Below, in pieces: positions 17,162 to 26,175 of a DNA stretch of 64,000 bases. Position 1 is the stretch's first letter, and every line of letters starts with the position of its first letter. The notes beneath the pieces are model-generated. The model searched no databases. It worked only from the letters and a program-made list of their open reading frames with translations, and was not told the DNA's origin. A program made the translations under genes and the position numbers. Source of the DNA: JABWCQ01 sp964587105 (GTDB lineage: Bacteria; Electryoneota; RPQS01); the NCBI GenBank assembly GCA_964587105.1, contig CAZPKG010000003.1, forward strand, positions 186,001 through 250,000, in the 5' to 3' direction.

Positions 17162-18592
17162 TTAATGTGCTCCGCGGCCCAGCAGGACGGCGGGAATCGT
17201 CTTCATCAGAATTTTGAAATCGAGCCAGAGCGTCCAATTGTCAATGTAGGCCAAATCGAGTTTGACCCATTCATCAAAATCGGTAATGCTGCTGCGTCCT
17301 GAGATTTGCCACAGGCACGTCAGTCCCGGCTTAACGGAAAGTTTACGGCGGTGCCAACTGTCAAAGCGCGGCAACTCGGTTTCGAGCGGGGGTCGCGGGC
17401 CGACGATGGACATGTCGCCTTTGAATACGCTCCAGAGTTGCGGTAACTCATCAAGGCTGAACTTTCGCAAGATGCGACCGATACCGGTGATGCGGGGGTC
17501 GTTCTTGATTTTGAAAACCGCGCCTTTCATCTCGTTCTGGGCTTCGAGCTTGGCTTTCAGGCGATCGGCGTCCACGACCATCGTGCGGAATTTATAGCCG
17601 GTGAACTTCTCTTTGTTAAAACCGACAACTTTCCAGCGATAGAAGATCGGTCCGTTGTCGGTAAGTTTGATTGCGATGGCAATTCCCGCCAACAAGGGGA
17701 ACAAGAAAACGAGCAAAAATGCCGAGAAGGCAATATCAAAAAGGCGCTTGACGAGAATCTGCCACTCTTTGTGGCGCATCGAGGTGTAAATCAGTACAGG
17801 TTGATCGTACTGGATGTCGGTGGACACGTGCGCGACGAGACTCGAAAACCAGTTGGACAAAATCACGGCGCGTACACCTTCTTGCTCGCAGAGCGCGAGC
17901 ATGTCGGTGCAATCGGCGATCTGGCGCGTCGGCACGGCGAAAACAACTTCGTCGATGGTGTGCTGATGCAGAATATCCGTCAGATCATCGGGTGTGCCGA
18001 GATAGCGCAAATCAGGCGGAGCACCGACTCCATTCTTGCGATCCGTGTCAACGTATCCGATCAAGTGAATCGGCCAGCCGGGATGTTCGGAAAGCGTCTT
18101 AACAAATCTTGCCGACTTATCCGCAGTTCCGATGACGAGAATGCGTTTATTCAGACCGCCGCCGCTCTGCATATACTCACGGATGCTGCGAAAAAAGACA
18201 CGGTTCACCGTCAGCATCATCGTGTTCATTAAGGCGAATAAAGCAATCGTCGAACGCGGCGGCAGTTCAATCGCCAGCACGAATGTCGCTGCGAAAAGCA
18301 TCACCGATCCGATTACGGCGGTGCGCAGTGAGATTTTGAAATCGTGCCAGACCGACGCGGGGAGTACTTCCTCGTTCGCGCGTTGCATGTCCAACAATAG
18401 CCACCACGCGAAGAAAATCAATGCGGCGACGCCATAGTAGCTATGGATGGATTGCGCGCTGCCGAAGAAATAGAACGTGCGAATCTCGGTGCGCAGCGCG
18501 AACGCCAACACAAACGAGACCTCTGTGAGCGCAAGATCCGTCATTAGATGAAAGATCCGCAGCCATATATTTCGTTCTATGTTTCGGGGCAT
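17162..18592 (-). CDS. Exopolysaccharide polyprenyl glycosylphosphotransferase (WcaJ/WbaP family)
   Basis: 476 residues. Transfers a sugar-1-phosphate from a UDP-sugar to undecaprenyl phosphate, the priming step of surface glycan synthesis. The N-terminus has about four membrane segments (LALTEVSFVLAFAL, YGVAALIFFAWWLLL, AVIGSVMLFAATFVLAI, ALFALMNTMMLTV). A CoA-binding-like Rossmann domain follows (KRILVIGTADKSARF). The catalytic domain starts RLFDIAFSAFLLVFLFPLL and includes YKFRTMVVDAD, LRKFSLDELPQLWSVFKGD and SIVGPRPPLETELP, all hallmark motifs. ATG at 18592. It is the only membrane-priming enzyme in the operon. Its presence with no flippase or polymerase shows the rest of the export machinery is elsewhere. 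Confidence 0.93.
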   Translation of the reverse strand: MPRNIERNIWLRIFHLMTDLALTEVSFVLAFALRTEIRTFYFFGSAQSIHSYYGVAALIFFAWWLLLDMQRANEEVLPASVWHDFKISLRTAVIGSVMLFAATFVLAIELPPRSTIALFALMNTMMLTVNRVFFRSIREYMQSGGGLNKRILVIGTADKSARFVKTLSEHPGWPIHLIGYVDTDRKNGVGAPPDLRYLGTPDDLTDILHQHTIDEVVFAVPTRQIADCTDMLALCEQEGVRAVILSNWFSSLVAHVSTDIQYDQPVLIYTSMRHKEWQILVKRLFDIAFSAFLLVFLFPLLAGIAIAIKLTDNGPIFYRWKVVGFNKEKFTGYKFRTMVVDADRLKAKLEAQNEMKGAVFKIKNDPRITGIGRILRKFSLDELPQLWSVFKGDMSIVGPRPPLETELPRFDSWHRRKLSVKPGLTCLWQISGRSSITDFDEWVKLDLAYIDNWTLWLDFKILMKTIPAVLLGRGAH

Positions 18593-18631
18593 ATCCTAAC
18601 CATTAGTCACTCGATCTATTCATCCGCCAAA

Positions 18632-19747
18632 TCAGGCGCCGCCGCCGCCGCCATAGAAACCGCGAATTGCTTCGCAAACTTCGGCGACCTCAGCATCCGT
18701 CAACTCCGACGACATCGGCAAAGCGACGGTTTCTTTGGCCAGTTTTTCGGATACCGGGAAGCTGCCTTCCTTGTATCCGAGGAAATCAAAACATTTTTGC
18801 AGATGGAGCGGCACAGGATAGTAGATCATGTTGCCGATGCCTTTGGTTTTCAAGTGTTCCATCAATTCATCACGCTTGGGAACGCGCAACACGTATTGAT
18901 GGTAGGTGTGCCAAGCGCCGGGAGCTTCGACAGGCGTCATCGCGGGCGTGCCTTTCAAACCTTGATTATAAAGCGCGGCAATAGCGCGGCGGCGATGGTT
19001 CCACTGTTCAAGATACTTGAATTTTATCAACAGCACGGCGGCTTGAATTTCATCCAAACGTCCGCAGATTCCGATTTGATCATGATAATAGCGATCCTTG
19101 CCGCCGTGCACGCGATTGATGCGAACGTCATGCGCAAGCGCGTCGTCGCTGGCCAGCACCATTCCGCCATCTCCTGCTCCGCCGAGGTTTTTGGTCGGAT
19201 AGAACGAGAAACAATTCAGATCGCCGAATCCGCCTGCAAAAGTGTTGTTGAATTTCGCGCCGACAGCTTGTGCTGCGTCTTCAATGATGAGCAGGTTGTG
19301 CTTCTTGGCAACCGCGAGCCACTTGGCCGGGTCCACCATCTGACCGAACAGATGCACGGGCATCAACGCGCGTGTGCGCGGCGTAATAGCTGATTCGAGC
19401 ATATCGGCGCGCGCATTAAAGGTTTGATCATCTACATCGACGAACACCGGACGAGCGCCGCCACGCACGATTGAGCTTGCGGTTGCGAAGAACGTGTAAG
19501 GAGTGGTAATAACTTCATCGCCGGGTTTCGGCTTAAGGGCCATAACTGAAAGTAACAGCGCATCCGTTCCTGACGAAACGCCGATGCCGTATTTCATACC
19601 GGAGAGCTTGGCCATGCTCTCTTCCAAGGCTTTTCCACGGCTGCCAAGAATAAAACTTTGAGTTTCGAATATTTGCGTGATTTCGGCCATGACTTCGTCA
19701 CGGAGCGTCCGAAATTGCGCCTGCAAGTTGAGCATGCCTACGCTCAT
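18632..19747 (-). CDS. DegT/DnrJ/EryC1/StrS sugar aminotransferase
   Basis: 371 residues. PLP-dependent enzyme that aminates a keto-sugar nucleotide. Seen are GVSSGTDALLLSVMALKP, VITTPYTFFATASSIV, the catalytic-Asp motif LLIIEDAAQAVGA, and the PLP lysine in FSFYPTKNLGGAGDGGMV, followed by RVHGGKDRY. WbpE-type proteins have the same organisation. The C-terminus ends in a Gly run (GGGGGA) that is probably disordered. ATG at 19747 abuts the 4-epimerase stop. With the UDP-sugar dehydrogenase at the operon head it could make an amino-uronic acid. An obvious 3-dehydrogenase partner (WbpB type) is not seen here. Confidence 0.9.
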   Translation of the reverse strand: MSVGMLNLQAQFRTLRDEVMAEITQIFETQSFILGSRGKALEESMAKLSGMKYGIGVSSGTDALLLSVMALKPKPGDEVITTPYTFFATASSIVRGGARPVFVDVDDQTFNARADMLESAITPRTRALMPVHLFGQMVDPAKWLAVAKKHNLLIIEDAAQAVGAKFNNTFAGGFGDLNCFSFYPTKNLGGAGDGGMVLASDDALAHDVRINRVHGGKDRYYHDQIGICGRLDEIQAAVLLIKFKYLEQWNHRRRAIAALYNQGLKGTPAMTPVEAPGAWHTYHQYVLRVPKRDELMEHLKTKGIGNMIYYPVPLHLQKCFDFLGYKEGSFPVSEKLAKETVALPMSSELTDAEVAEVCEAIRGFYGGGGGA

Positions 19748-20692
19748 TTATGTCACCTTAATAAAGTAATCAACGGTGCGGTTAAGACCTTCGTGCATGG
19801 GCACCAGCACCTTGTAGCCCATTGCGGCTTGAATTTTGGAGATGTCAGCGAGCGAGTCGCGCACGTCACCCGCGCGCGTCGGCTCATGAATGGGAGAAAT
19901 TTTCTTACCTAAAGCCGTGCCAACGCCGCTCAAGATATCGAGCAGAGAATAGCGCGCGCCGCAGGCGACGTTGAAGAATTCACCTGCGACTTTTTCTGAG
20001 GGGGCTTCGCAGGCGAGTAGATTGGCGCTGACGGCGTTTTCGACAAACGTGAAATCGCGCGACTGCATTCCGTCGCCGTGAACGATAGGAGCCTGATCGG
20101 CCATCGCGCGCGTGATGAAGAGCGGAATTACCGCAGCGTATTGTGAAGTCGGATCTTGTTTCGGGCCGAAGATATTGAAATATCTCAGAGCAATTGTTTC
20201 AAGACCGTAAACAGCGTGAAAGGCCTGACAGTATTTTTCAGTGGCAAGTTTGCTCACGGCATAGGGCGAAAGCGGCAGCATGGTCATCGACTCAACTTTG
20301 GGAAGCGTCGGTGTATTGCCATAGACGGATGAACTCGATGCGGCAACAAATCTCTTCACACCGGCGTCGCGTGCGGCAATCAGCGCATTTAGCGTACCGC
20401 GAATGTTTACTTCGTTGGTCGTAACGGGATCGGCAATCGAGCGCGGCACACTGCCAAGCGCAGCCTGATGCAACACATAGTCGCAACCTTGTGTGGCCGA
20501 GCGAATTGCGTCTTCGTCACGTAAATCAGCTTCTACAAACTCAATATCACGTTTGAACGGCGCAAGATTCTCGCGCTTGCCCGTGGCTAAATTGTCAAAG
20601 ACTCGAACAGTCTCTCCCCGTTTCAAAAGCTCGGCCACGATGTTCGATCCGATAAAACCGGCGCCTCCGGTAACGAGATAACGTGACGGCAT
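19748..20692 (-). CDS. SDR epimerase, UDP-N-acetylglucosamine 4-epimerase (WbpP)-like
   Basis: 314 residues, extended SDR. The N-terminal NAD loop is YLVTGGAGFIGSNIVAELL, with NLATGKRENL and DLRDEDAIR. The WbpP-like VLHQAALGSVPRSIADP is a good marker of the UDP-GlcNAc 4-epimerase subgroup, where Ser and Arg contact the N-acetyl group. The catalytic site is ASSSSVYGN with YAVSKLATEKY, and the substrate loop is RYFNIFGPKQDPTSQYAAVI. ATG at 20692, zero spacing from its neighbours on both sides. Likely interconverts UDP-GlcNAc and UDP-GalNAc or the uronic forms. Confidence 0.88.
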   Translation of the reverse strand: MPSRYLVTGGAGFIGSNIVAELLKRGETVRVFDNLATGKRENLAPFKRDIEFVEADLRDEDAIRSATQGCDYVLHQAALGSVPRSIADPVTTNEVNIRGTLNALIAARDAGVKRFVAASSSSVYGNTPTLPKVESMTMLPLSPYAVSKLATEKYCQAFHAVYGLETIALRYFNIFGPKQDPTSQYAAVIPLFITRAMADQAPIVHGDGMQSRDFTFVENAVSANLLACEAPSEKVAGEFFNVACGARYSLLDILSGVGTALGKKISPIHEPTRAGDVRDSLADISKIQAAMGYKVLVPMHEGLNRTVDYFIKVT

Positions 20693-22099
20693 CTATTTGC
20701 CCTTTTCCGGATCGGGCCGGACGTAGGTGTAGCACGGATTGATCATCCCGCGAATGGCCGCGAACATATATTCCAACTGTCCTTGGCCGAGCCGGCCGTG
20801 ACAAGGCAAGGCAATCAGCGATTCTTGTTCATCGAACTCTGTGACAACGCCAAAGGTCAATAGCCGCTCATGAATAGCGCGCACAGAGTACGGTTCATTT
20901 GAGGTGAACACATAACATGTTGGTGACGTCTGCTCACTGACCGGCGCGTGCATTCCCGTCAATCGAAAGAGATCAGCAGTTGCGCGAAGGTTTCCCGTGC
21001 GGCGCTTAAATTCGCCGTCCCGTCGGCGCCAATGGATTTGCAAACCTTCCCGAACTCTGTTGCGCTTGGTGACGTCCAGACAGTGAAATTTGTCCCAGAT
21101 CATTTTGTCCGGGAAAAATTCTCCGACCAGTACGGCGCCGAATGGAAGCGGTAACCAACGCGAAAAATCAAACACAGAGTATTTTCCGAAACTGCCGCAA
21201 TGCGCGGCGCTATTTGGTGTAAGCAAGACGTCTCGGCAGTCTTCAATCAGCGGCTCTCTTAGCAAAGACAGCGATTCCGTTTCAGAACAGACATAACCCC
21301 ATCGATGGCAGGCGATGCGAGCAGCGCACTCATCGGGGCGCGCAGCGAATTTCCATTGATCGCTGAACATCGCATTGAGCTGCTCGACATACGAGTGTTC
21401 GCCGATAGCCGCCCACACTCCAATTGTGCTTCCGCGCGCAACGTCGGCGGCGCGAATAGCCGATTGAAGCGCATAGGGATAAGACGGCATATAAGTGAAC
21501 TCGGCCTCGAAGAACTCCGATAGCGCAGTGTTGATTGCAATGACTTGCTCTTCCGGGGCGTCAAAGTCTTCACCAGAGAACGGCTCAATGCGAATGCGCG
21601 GTTTGGACTCATCGGGCGGCGGGCGAAAGAGAATCGGATATGGCTTTGTGCAATACTTTTGAAAGTAGTGCTGCAAATCATGTCGAAAACTCACTCCGAC
21701 GTCAAGGTATTCAAAGTCGCTATTTTCAAATTCCCCGACAACGTGCCAGAAGAGATAGGCGTTGGCTTCAATCTCACGGCCCTTTTCATTGGTGCCACCG
21801 TAGTGATAAAAGAGCGTGTTTGGCGTGACGGGTGTGACGATGATTCCACCGACCAACTCATTGCCGACGTATGCAAGGTAGAGCTTTTGATCCGGTTCAA
21901 GCGCAGGCGTCAACGTTTCGGGATCATACCAGAGTTTCGCCATCAACGCCAAATCGCGACTTTCAACAACGTGAATGCCCGCATTTTGCGCTTTGCGGAT
22001 GCCCTGCTTGGCGCGAGAACGGAGTTCTTTCCACGCGATGTCGCGATTCAAATGCAGAAGCGCGCCGCAGGTGACGATATCTTTTCCGACGTATTGCAA
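20693..22099 (-). CDS. Fusion of FemAB-like GNAT acyltransferase and degenerate DegT-like aminotransferase domain
   Basis: 468 residues from a TTG at 22099. Residues about 10-165 resemble a FemAB/GNAT (Acetyltransf_6) domain: LRSRAKQGIRKAQNAGIHVV, LYLAYVGNELVGGIIV, LFYHYGGTNEKGREIEANAY, FEYLDVGVSFRHDL. Residues about 185-468 look like a DegT/AHBA aminotransferase: LREPLIEDCRDVLL aligns with the IEDAAQ region and GSFGKYSVFDFSRWLPLPF with the PLP-lysine region. In that place the strictly conserved Lys is replaced (SRWLPL instead of PTKNLG), so transamination should be lost. It may acylate or recognise an amino-sugar made by the neighbouring intact aminotransferase. It starts 3 bp after the beta-helix lipoprotein gene, in the same frame. 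Functional assignment is an inference from domain resemblance. Confidence 0.65.
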   Translation of the reverse strand: MQYVGKDIVTCGALLHLNRDIAWKELRSRAKQGIRKAQNAGIHVVESRDLALMAKLWYDPETLTPALEPDQKLYLAYVGNELVGGIIVTPVTPNTLFYHYGGTNEKGREIEANAYLFWHVVGEFENSDFEYLDVGVSFRHDLQHYFQKYCTKPYPILFRPPPDESKPRIRIEPFSGEDFDAPEEQVIAINTALSEFFEAEFTYMPSYPYALQSAIRAADVARGSTIGVWAAIGEHSYVEQLNAMFSDQWKFAARPDECAARIACHRWGYVCSETESLSLLREPLIEDCRDVLLTPNSAAHCGSFGKYSVFDFSRWLPLPFGAVLVGEFFPDKMIWDKFHCLDVTKRNRVREGLQIHWRRRDGEFKRRTGNLRATADLFRLTGMHAPVSEQTSPTCYVFTSNEPYSVRAIHERLLTFGVVTEFDEQESLIALPCHGRLGQGQLEYMFAAIRGMINPCYTYVRPDPEKGK

Positions 22100-22102
22100 G
22101 AG

Positions 22103-23617
22103 TTATTGACAGATTCCGGCTTTGGTGCCGGTTAGAGTGAGGACGACATTACAATTATCGAGGGGAGGATCAACAAAAACGAGGGGACAGGTTCCGTCGT
22201 CGTCGCGGTCATTGATATACCTGTCTTTGATCTGAAAAATACTGGTCGTGCCCCACGAATTATTGGTAGCGTCAATGTTGCGGTAGTTATGCTGATTGCA
22301 GTTCACGAAAATAACATAGCGATCGATTGTCGAAAAGCAGTTGTAATTAAGCTTTGGATTTGACGGTCCGCGCTCGTCTTCCGTAACGCCGATGTTTAGA
22401 ACCGTGTTCATTCTTGTAAAGACGTTGTGATGAACTTCGGTAGTGGAGTCCACCCACGATCCAACTTGCAGCGCGTACCACGACGTTTCGAAGAAGTTGC
22501 TATGAATTTCGCTGTTTGACACAATGTCAAGCTTGATTACGCCGCGCGAGCCGCTTCCACTGGTGTCCGTTCCGCCGCAATCGCGGAACCAGTTGCAGAA
22601 AATTTCCGCGTCGGTTGTAGTGTAGAGAATGATCGCGAAGGGATCGCACTGCTGAAAGACGCTGCGCTTACAGGAGAATCCGCTGGTTGCCGAGTTGTAG
22701 ATTCCCGAGCCGACTATGTCAAAAACGCAATTGCTGATGACCGGCGGATGGGCAGATTGGGCAAGGATTCCTTCAATTGTCATCCGGTTGAAAAAGCAGT
22801 TTCGCACGCTGCCACTATCGGCTGTAAGCTTGAGCGCAGTTGCACCGTCCATAAACGACACGTATTCGAAATCGGGTGTACTCGCTCCGGCGGTTAACCT
22901 AACCTCTTGCCACGTGTCCGGCACGTGCGCAAATACGTCGGCTGCCATGAAGCGAATGAAGTTGTCCGGTTCGCCACGGCAAATCAGCGTGCCGTCGATT
23001 CTCAAGGAGCTGCCGGGGCCGAGCAACACAACCGCACCGGGCTCGATTGTGAGTGTGACATTCGGCATTACTTGCAACTCAGTATCGCGAATAACGTAGT
23101 GCGTGCCGGAAACCCACGTTGTATTTGTGCGAATTCTGAAGACACGATCATAAACAACGACTCTCGGCAACTGAAACTCACCGAGATCAACATCAGAGCC
23201 TGCTGTGTTCAGGTATTTGGGGAGCGAGAAGCCTTGGTTGAGCTTCTCGGCCACGACGATGTAGTTACCGCCGACAACACTCTCGAATCTAAAATTACCG
23301 TCACCGTCCGCAGTGTCGGTCGCTACCCATTGATAGCCGGGCAGTGAACGATGATCAAAAGTGAAATTCAGTGCGTAAGGAAAACCTATGCCGATATTAT
23401 CATTTGTGACGGACCAAACTGATGCATCACTTGTCGGATCGGGATCGGGAGTTTTGTAGATACTCACGATAGCATTCGCCGCGCTGCCCTCAGCGGCAGT
23501 GACGCGCCCATAAACGCCGCTCTGTTTCTCTCCTTCGTTCTTGCAGGAACCGGCAAGAATGAGCACAAGGAGAAAGACAAATACTCTCAGCGTGACTTTT
23601 GTGAGACTCGTTGCCAT
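22103..23617 (-). CDS. Lipoprotein with carboxypeptidase-regulatory-like and parallel beta-helix domains
   Basis: 504 residues. The N-terminus LRVFVFLLVLILAGSCKNEGE is a lipoprotein signal with lipobox LAGSC (Cys about 25). Residues about 35-135 form a CarboxypepD_reg-like domain (GVYGRVTAAEGSAANAIVSI). Residues about 150-480 are a right-handed beta-helix repeat: VTLTIEPGAVVLLGPGSSL, ISNCVFDIVGSGIYN, HSNFFETSWYALQVGS, HHNVFTRMNTVLNIG. Such proteins are often carbohydrate-modifying or carbohydrate-binding and sit at the outer membrane. Its presence inside the glycan operon suggests a role in glycan handling, but no catalytic residues are evident. ATG at 23617, 3 bp after the prenyltransferase stop. 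Confidence 0.82.
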   Translation of the reverse strand: MATSLTKVTLRVFVFLLVLILAGSCKNEGEKQSGVYGRVTAAEGSAANAIVSIYKTPDPDPTSDASVWSVTNDNIGIGFPYALNFTFDHRSLPGYQWVATDTADGDGNFRFESVVGGNYIVVAEKLNQGFSLPKYLNTAGSDVDLGEFQLPRVVVYDRVFRIRTNTTWVSGTHYVIRDTELQVMPNVTLTIEPGAVVLLGPGSSLRIDGTLICRGEPDNFIRFMAADVFAHVPDTWQEVRLTAGASTPDFEYVSFMDGATALKLTADSGSVRNCFFNRMTIEGILAQSAHPPVISNCVFDIVGSGIYNSATSGFSCKRSVFQQCDPFAIILYTTTDAEIFCNWFRDCGGTDTSGSGSRGVIKLDIVSNSEIHSNFFETSWYALQVGSWVDSTTEVHHNVFTRMNTVLNIGVTEDERGPSNPKLNYNCFSTIDRYVIFVNCNQHNYRNIDATNNSWGTTSIFQIKDRYINDRDDDGTCPLVFVDPPLDNCNVVLTLTGTKAGICQ

Positions 23618-23620
23618 TGT

Positions 23621-24523
23621 TTATGTCAGATAGACGATACCGGCTGTGGTGATTGCCCACATGGCAACATTAATCAAGGTGGCACGATCTTTAATCAGCA
23701 GCTTGGACGGATCACCGCCTTCGCCTTTGTTATAGATCAGGTAGAGATACCGGAACAGGCCATAGACGACAAAGGGCAGCGTCCAGAAGAGCGCGCGCGT
23801 GCCGTAGTGCCTGAAGGTGTCATCCGAAATGGTGTAGAGACTGTACGCGACCATCGTTGCCGCGCAGAGCGATGCGAGCATTTGGTCAATGAAGGTCAGG
23901 CTATAGGCCGCCAAACTGGGACGATGAATTGCGGCGCTTTCCCCCAGCAACGCAATTTCGTGCCGGCGTTTGGCAAGAGCAAGAAAAAGTGACAACAGAA
24001 AGGCGCAGAGAATCAACCAATAGGAAAGATAGACATCGGGTAGCATAGAACGAATTGCGGCAACACCGCCGACGGCCCGCAAGACGAACCCCATAGAGAG
24101 GAGGAGCACGTCGAGAATAACGGCGCGTTTCAAGCCTAATGAATAAGCGAGATTGACCGTCAGATAGATTGCAGCAACTGCGCCGAAGTAGAGATCGAGA
24201 AAGAAAGCCCAACCGATGCCGACACCTCCCAACAGCAAGGCCAAGACCGCAGCCATCGCGGGCGAAACGCGACCGGACGGAAGCGGGCGGGCTTTCTTTT
24301 TGGGATGTTCGCGGTCGGCAGAGAGATCAAGCAGATCGTTTAGTGCATAGACCGCCGACGAGAGCAAACAAAACGCAAAGAAGCCTTGCAAAGCCTGCAA
24401 AACGACTTCGGGTTTGTCCAGCACGACACGTGCAGGCGAGAACAACACCGCCGCGAAAATGATCAAGTTCTTGGACCACTGCGCGGGGCGCAGAAGTTCA
24501 ACGATAGCGGCGAGGGAATTCAC
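23621..24523 (-). CDS. UbiA-family prenyltransferase, decaprenyl-phosphate phosphoribosyltransferase-like
   Basis: 300 residues, an integral membrane protein with about eight hydrophobic segments. The first Asp-rich motif is YALNDLLDLSADREHPKKKA (NDxxDxxxDxxH), followed by RPLPSG. The MFVLRAVGG region and later RHEIALLGESAAIHRPSL are typical of the DPPR synthase subgroup (Rv3806c-like), which joins 5-phosphoribosyl pyrophosphate to decaprenyl phosphate. In mycobacteria this feeds arabinan synthesis. The usual next enzymes, DprE1 and DprE2, are not in the window, so a lipid-linked ribose (or later pentose) donor is inferred. GTG start at 24523 with GGAGA upstream. A 99-bp gap separates it from the dehydrogenase gene upstream. 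Confidence 0.87.
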   Translation of the reverse strand: MNSLAAIVELLRPAQWSKNLIIFAAVLFSPARVVLDKPEVVLQALQGFFAFCLLSSAVYALNDLLDLSADREHPKKKARPLPSGRVSPAMAAVLALLLGGVGIGWAFFLDLYFGAVAAIYLTVNLAYSLGLKRAVILDVLLLSMGFVLRAVGGVAAIRSMLPDVYLSYWLILCAFLLSLFLALAKRRHEIALLGESAAIHRPSLAAYSLTFIDQMLASLCAATMVAYSLYTISDDTFRHYGTRALFWTLPFVVYGLFRYLYLIYNKGEGGDPSKLLIKDRATLINVAMWAITTAGIVYLT

Positions 24524-24622
24524 TAAGCTACGCTGTCTCCAACAATGTTCTGTTCGAGATCTCAGGGGGGGAATCGCGCAAAGCTCTTCCCCATCCGGAA
24601 ATCCTATTACTTCTTAGATTGG

Positions 24623-25930
24623 CTACAGTCTGACGACGTTATCGCGTTTGCCCAATGCGACCGTCGCATTGCGCGCGTCAAAGACGAGCGGGCAATTGTC
24701 GGCGAGCATCTTGTAGTCGATCACTTTGTGATCAGTGCAGATTACAGCGACGTCGTATTTCTTCACGGCGGCGGCATTGAACGGCACAGACTTCATCAGG
24801 TGATTGGCTGTGGCGACTTGCGCGATGAACGGATCGTGATAGTCAACAGTGGCGCCGCGTTTCATCAGCAACTCGATGATATCAAGCGAAGGCGACTCGC
24901 GTGAATCATCGATGTCGCGCTTGTAGGCCACGCCCATGACGAGCGCCTTACAGCCTTTGACGGCCTTGCCTTGCTCATTCAGCGCATCAGCGACGCGCTG
25001 TGTGACGTAATCCGGCATCTTGGTGTTGATGTCATCGGCCAGTTCGATAAACCGCGCGCGGTATTTAAGCGTCTTGAGCTTCCACGACAGATAGATTGGA
25101 TCGATTGGAATGCAATGTCCGCCGAGGCCCGGACCGGGATAGAACGGCATGAAACCAAACGGCTTGGTGGAAGCGGCGCGAATGACTTCCCACACGTCAA
25201 CGCCAAGTATCTCGCACATGATGGCAAGTTCGTTGACTAAGCCGATGTTGATCGAGCGGAACGTATTCTCGAGCAGCTTGACCAATTCGGCGGCTTGCGT
25301 GCTTGACACGGGTACGATAGTCTCGATCACCATTCCATAGATCGACTTCGCGGCTTCGAGACATGCGGGCGTTGTACCGCCCATCACTTTCGGCGTATTG
25401 AACGTGCCATATTTCTCATTACCCGGATCAACACGCTCAGGCGAGAATGCAATGAACACATCCTGGCCAACTTTCAAACCAATCTCTTCAAACGCCGGAA
25501 CCATCAGTTCATCGGTGGTGCCGGGATAGGTCGTGCTTTCAAGGACGATGAGTAGACCTGGGTGCGCGTACTTCAGAATCTCATCGCGGGCGGCGATGAT
25601 GTAGGAGATATCCGGATCGCCTGTCTTGCGCAAGGGAGTCGGAACACAAATTGAAATTGTGTCAAGGTCACGAATGACAGAATAGTCGGTTGTAGCTTCA
25701 AGTTTTTTGGCTTTGACCAACGCGGCAAGTTCGTCATCATTAACATCAAGAATATAGTTCTCGCCGCGATTGATGCGATCAACTTTATCTTTGGTGATAT
25801 CTATGCCGGTGACATGAATTCCCTTGGCAGCAAACTGGACGGCCAAAGGGAGACCTACATATCCCAGACCGACGACACCGACGCGCAGGGTGCCGTCCTG
25901 GGCCTTCTTTTTTAACTCGTTCAGAATCAT
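24623..25930 (-). CDS. Nucleotide-sugar dehydrogenase, UDP-N-acetylhexosamine 6-dehydrogenase (WbpA)-like
   Basis: 435 residues. The NAD loop VGVVGLGYVGLPLAVQFAAK, the ISICVPTPLRKTGDPDISY stretch and the catalytic Cys in PGPGLGGHCIPIDPIYLSWK are diagnostic of the WbpA/WecC/TuaD group. The C-terminal motif is GVAYKRDIDDSRESPSLDI. These enzymes oxidise UDP-GlcNAc, UDP-GalNAc or UDP-ManNAc to the uronic acid. The GPGLGGHC form favours N-acetyl sugars over UDP-glucose. It is the first gene of the 18-gene minus-strand run, with a candidate promoter just upstream (25969-25997). ATG at 25930. Confidence 0.9.
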   Translation of the reverse strand: MILNELKKKAQDGTLRVGVVGLGYVGLPLAVQFAAKGIHVTGIDITKDKVDRINRGENYILDVNDDELAALVKAKKLEATTDYSVIRDLDTISICVPTPLRKTGDPDISYIIAARDEILKYAHPGLLIVLESTTYPGTTDELMVPAFEEIGLKVGQDVFIAFSPERVDPGNEKYGTFNTPKVMGGTTPACLEAAKSIYGMVIETIVPVSSTQAAELVKLLENTFRSINIGLVNELAIMCEILGVDVWEVIRAASTKPFGFMPFYPGPGLGGHCIPIDPIYLSWKLKTLKYRARFIELADDINTKMPDYVTQRVADALNEQGKAVKGCKALVMGVAYKRDIDDSRESPSLDIIELLMKRGATVDYHDPFIAQVATANHLMKSVPFNAAAVKKYDVAVICTDHKVIDYKMLADNCPLVFDARNATVALGKRDNVVRL

Positions 25931-25968
25931 AAAGTTCTTTTAGTCCTTCCCGAAAATCGGTGACTCTA

Positions 25969-25997
25969 AATATACGAACCAGTGGGCAAAAATGCAA
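25969..25997 (-). promoter_or_regulatory. Candidate promoter of the glycan operon
   Basis: On the minus strand TTGCAT (25992-25997) and TATATT (25969-25974) are separated by 17 bp. The -10 is near consensus; the -35 matches at its first three bases. The expected transcription start is about 30 nt before the dehydrogenase ATG. Confidence 0.5.
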
Positions 25998-26175
25998 TGA
26001 AAACGGGGCCAGTAAGTGACCCCCACAAGAAGCTTTGCAATTGTTATACCGTTATTTACGTTTGATTGGTCTTACAATTAGTGTGAAAAATAATGGCCCA
26101 CAATGCTCGGCAGTGGATGGCTTGGAACACGGGCAAGAATCACCTTCGCGAGGACTCGGGGCAGTCGGGGCGGGC

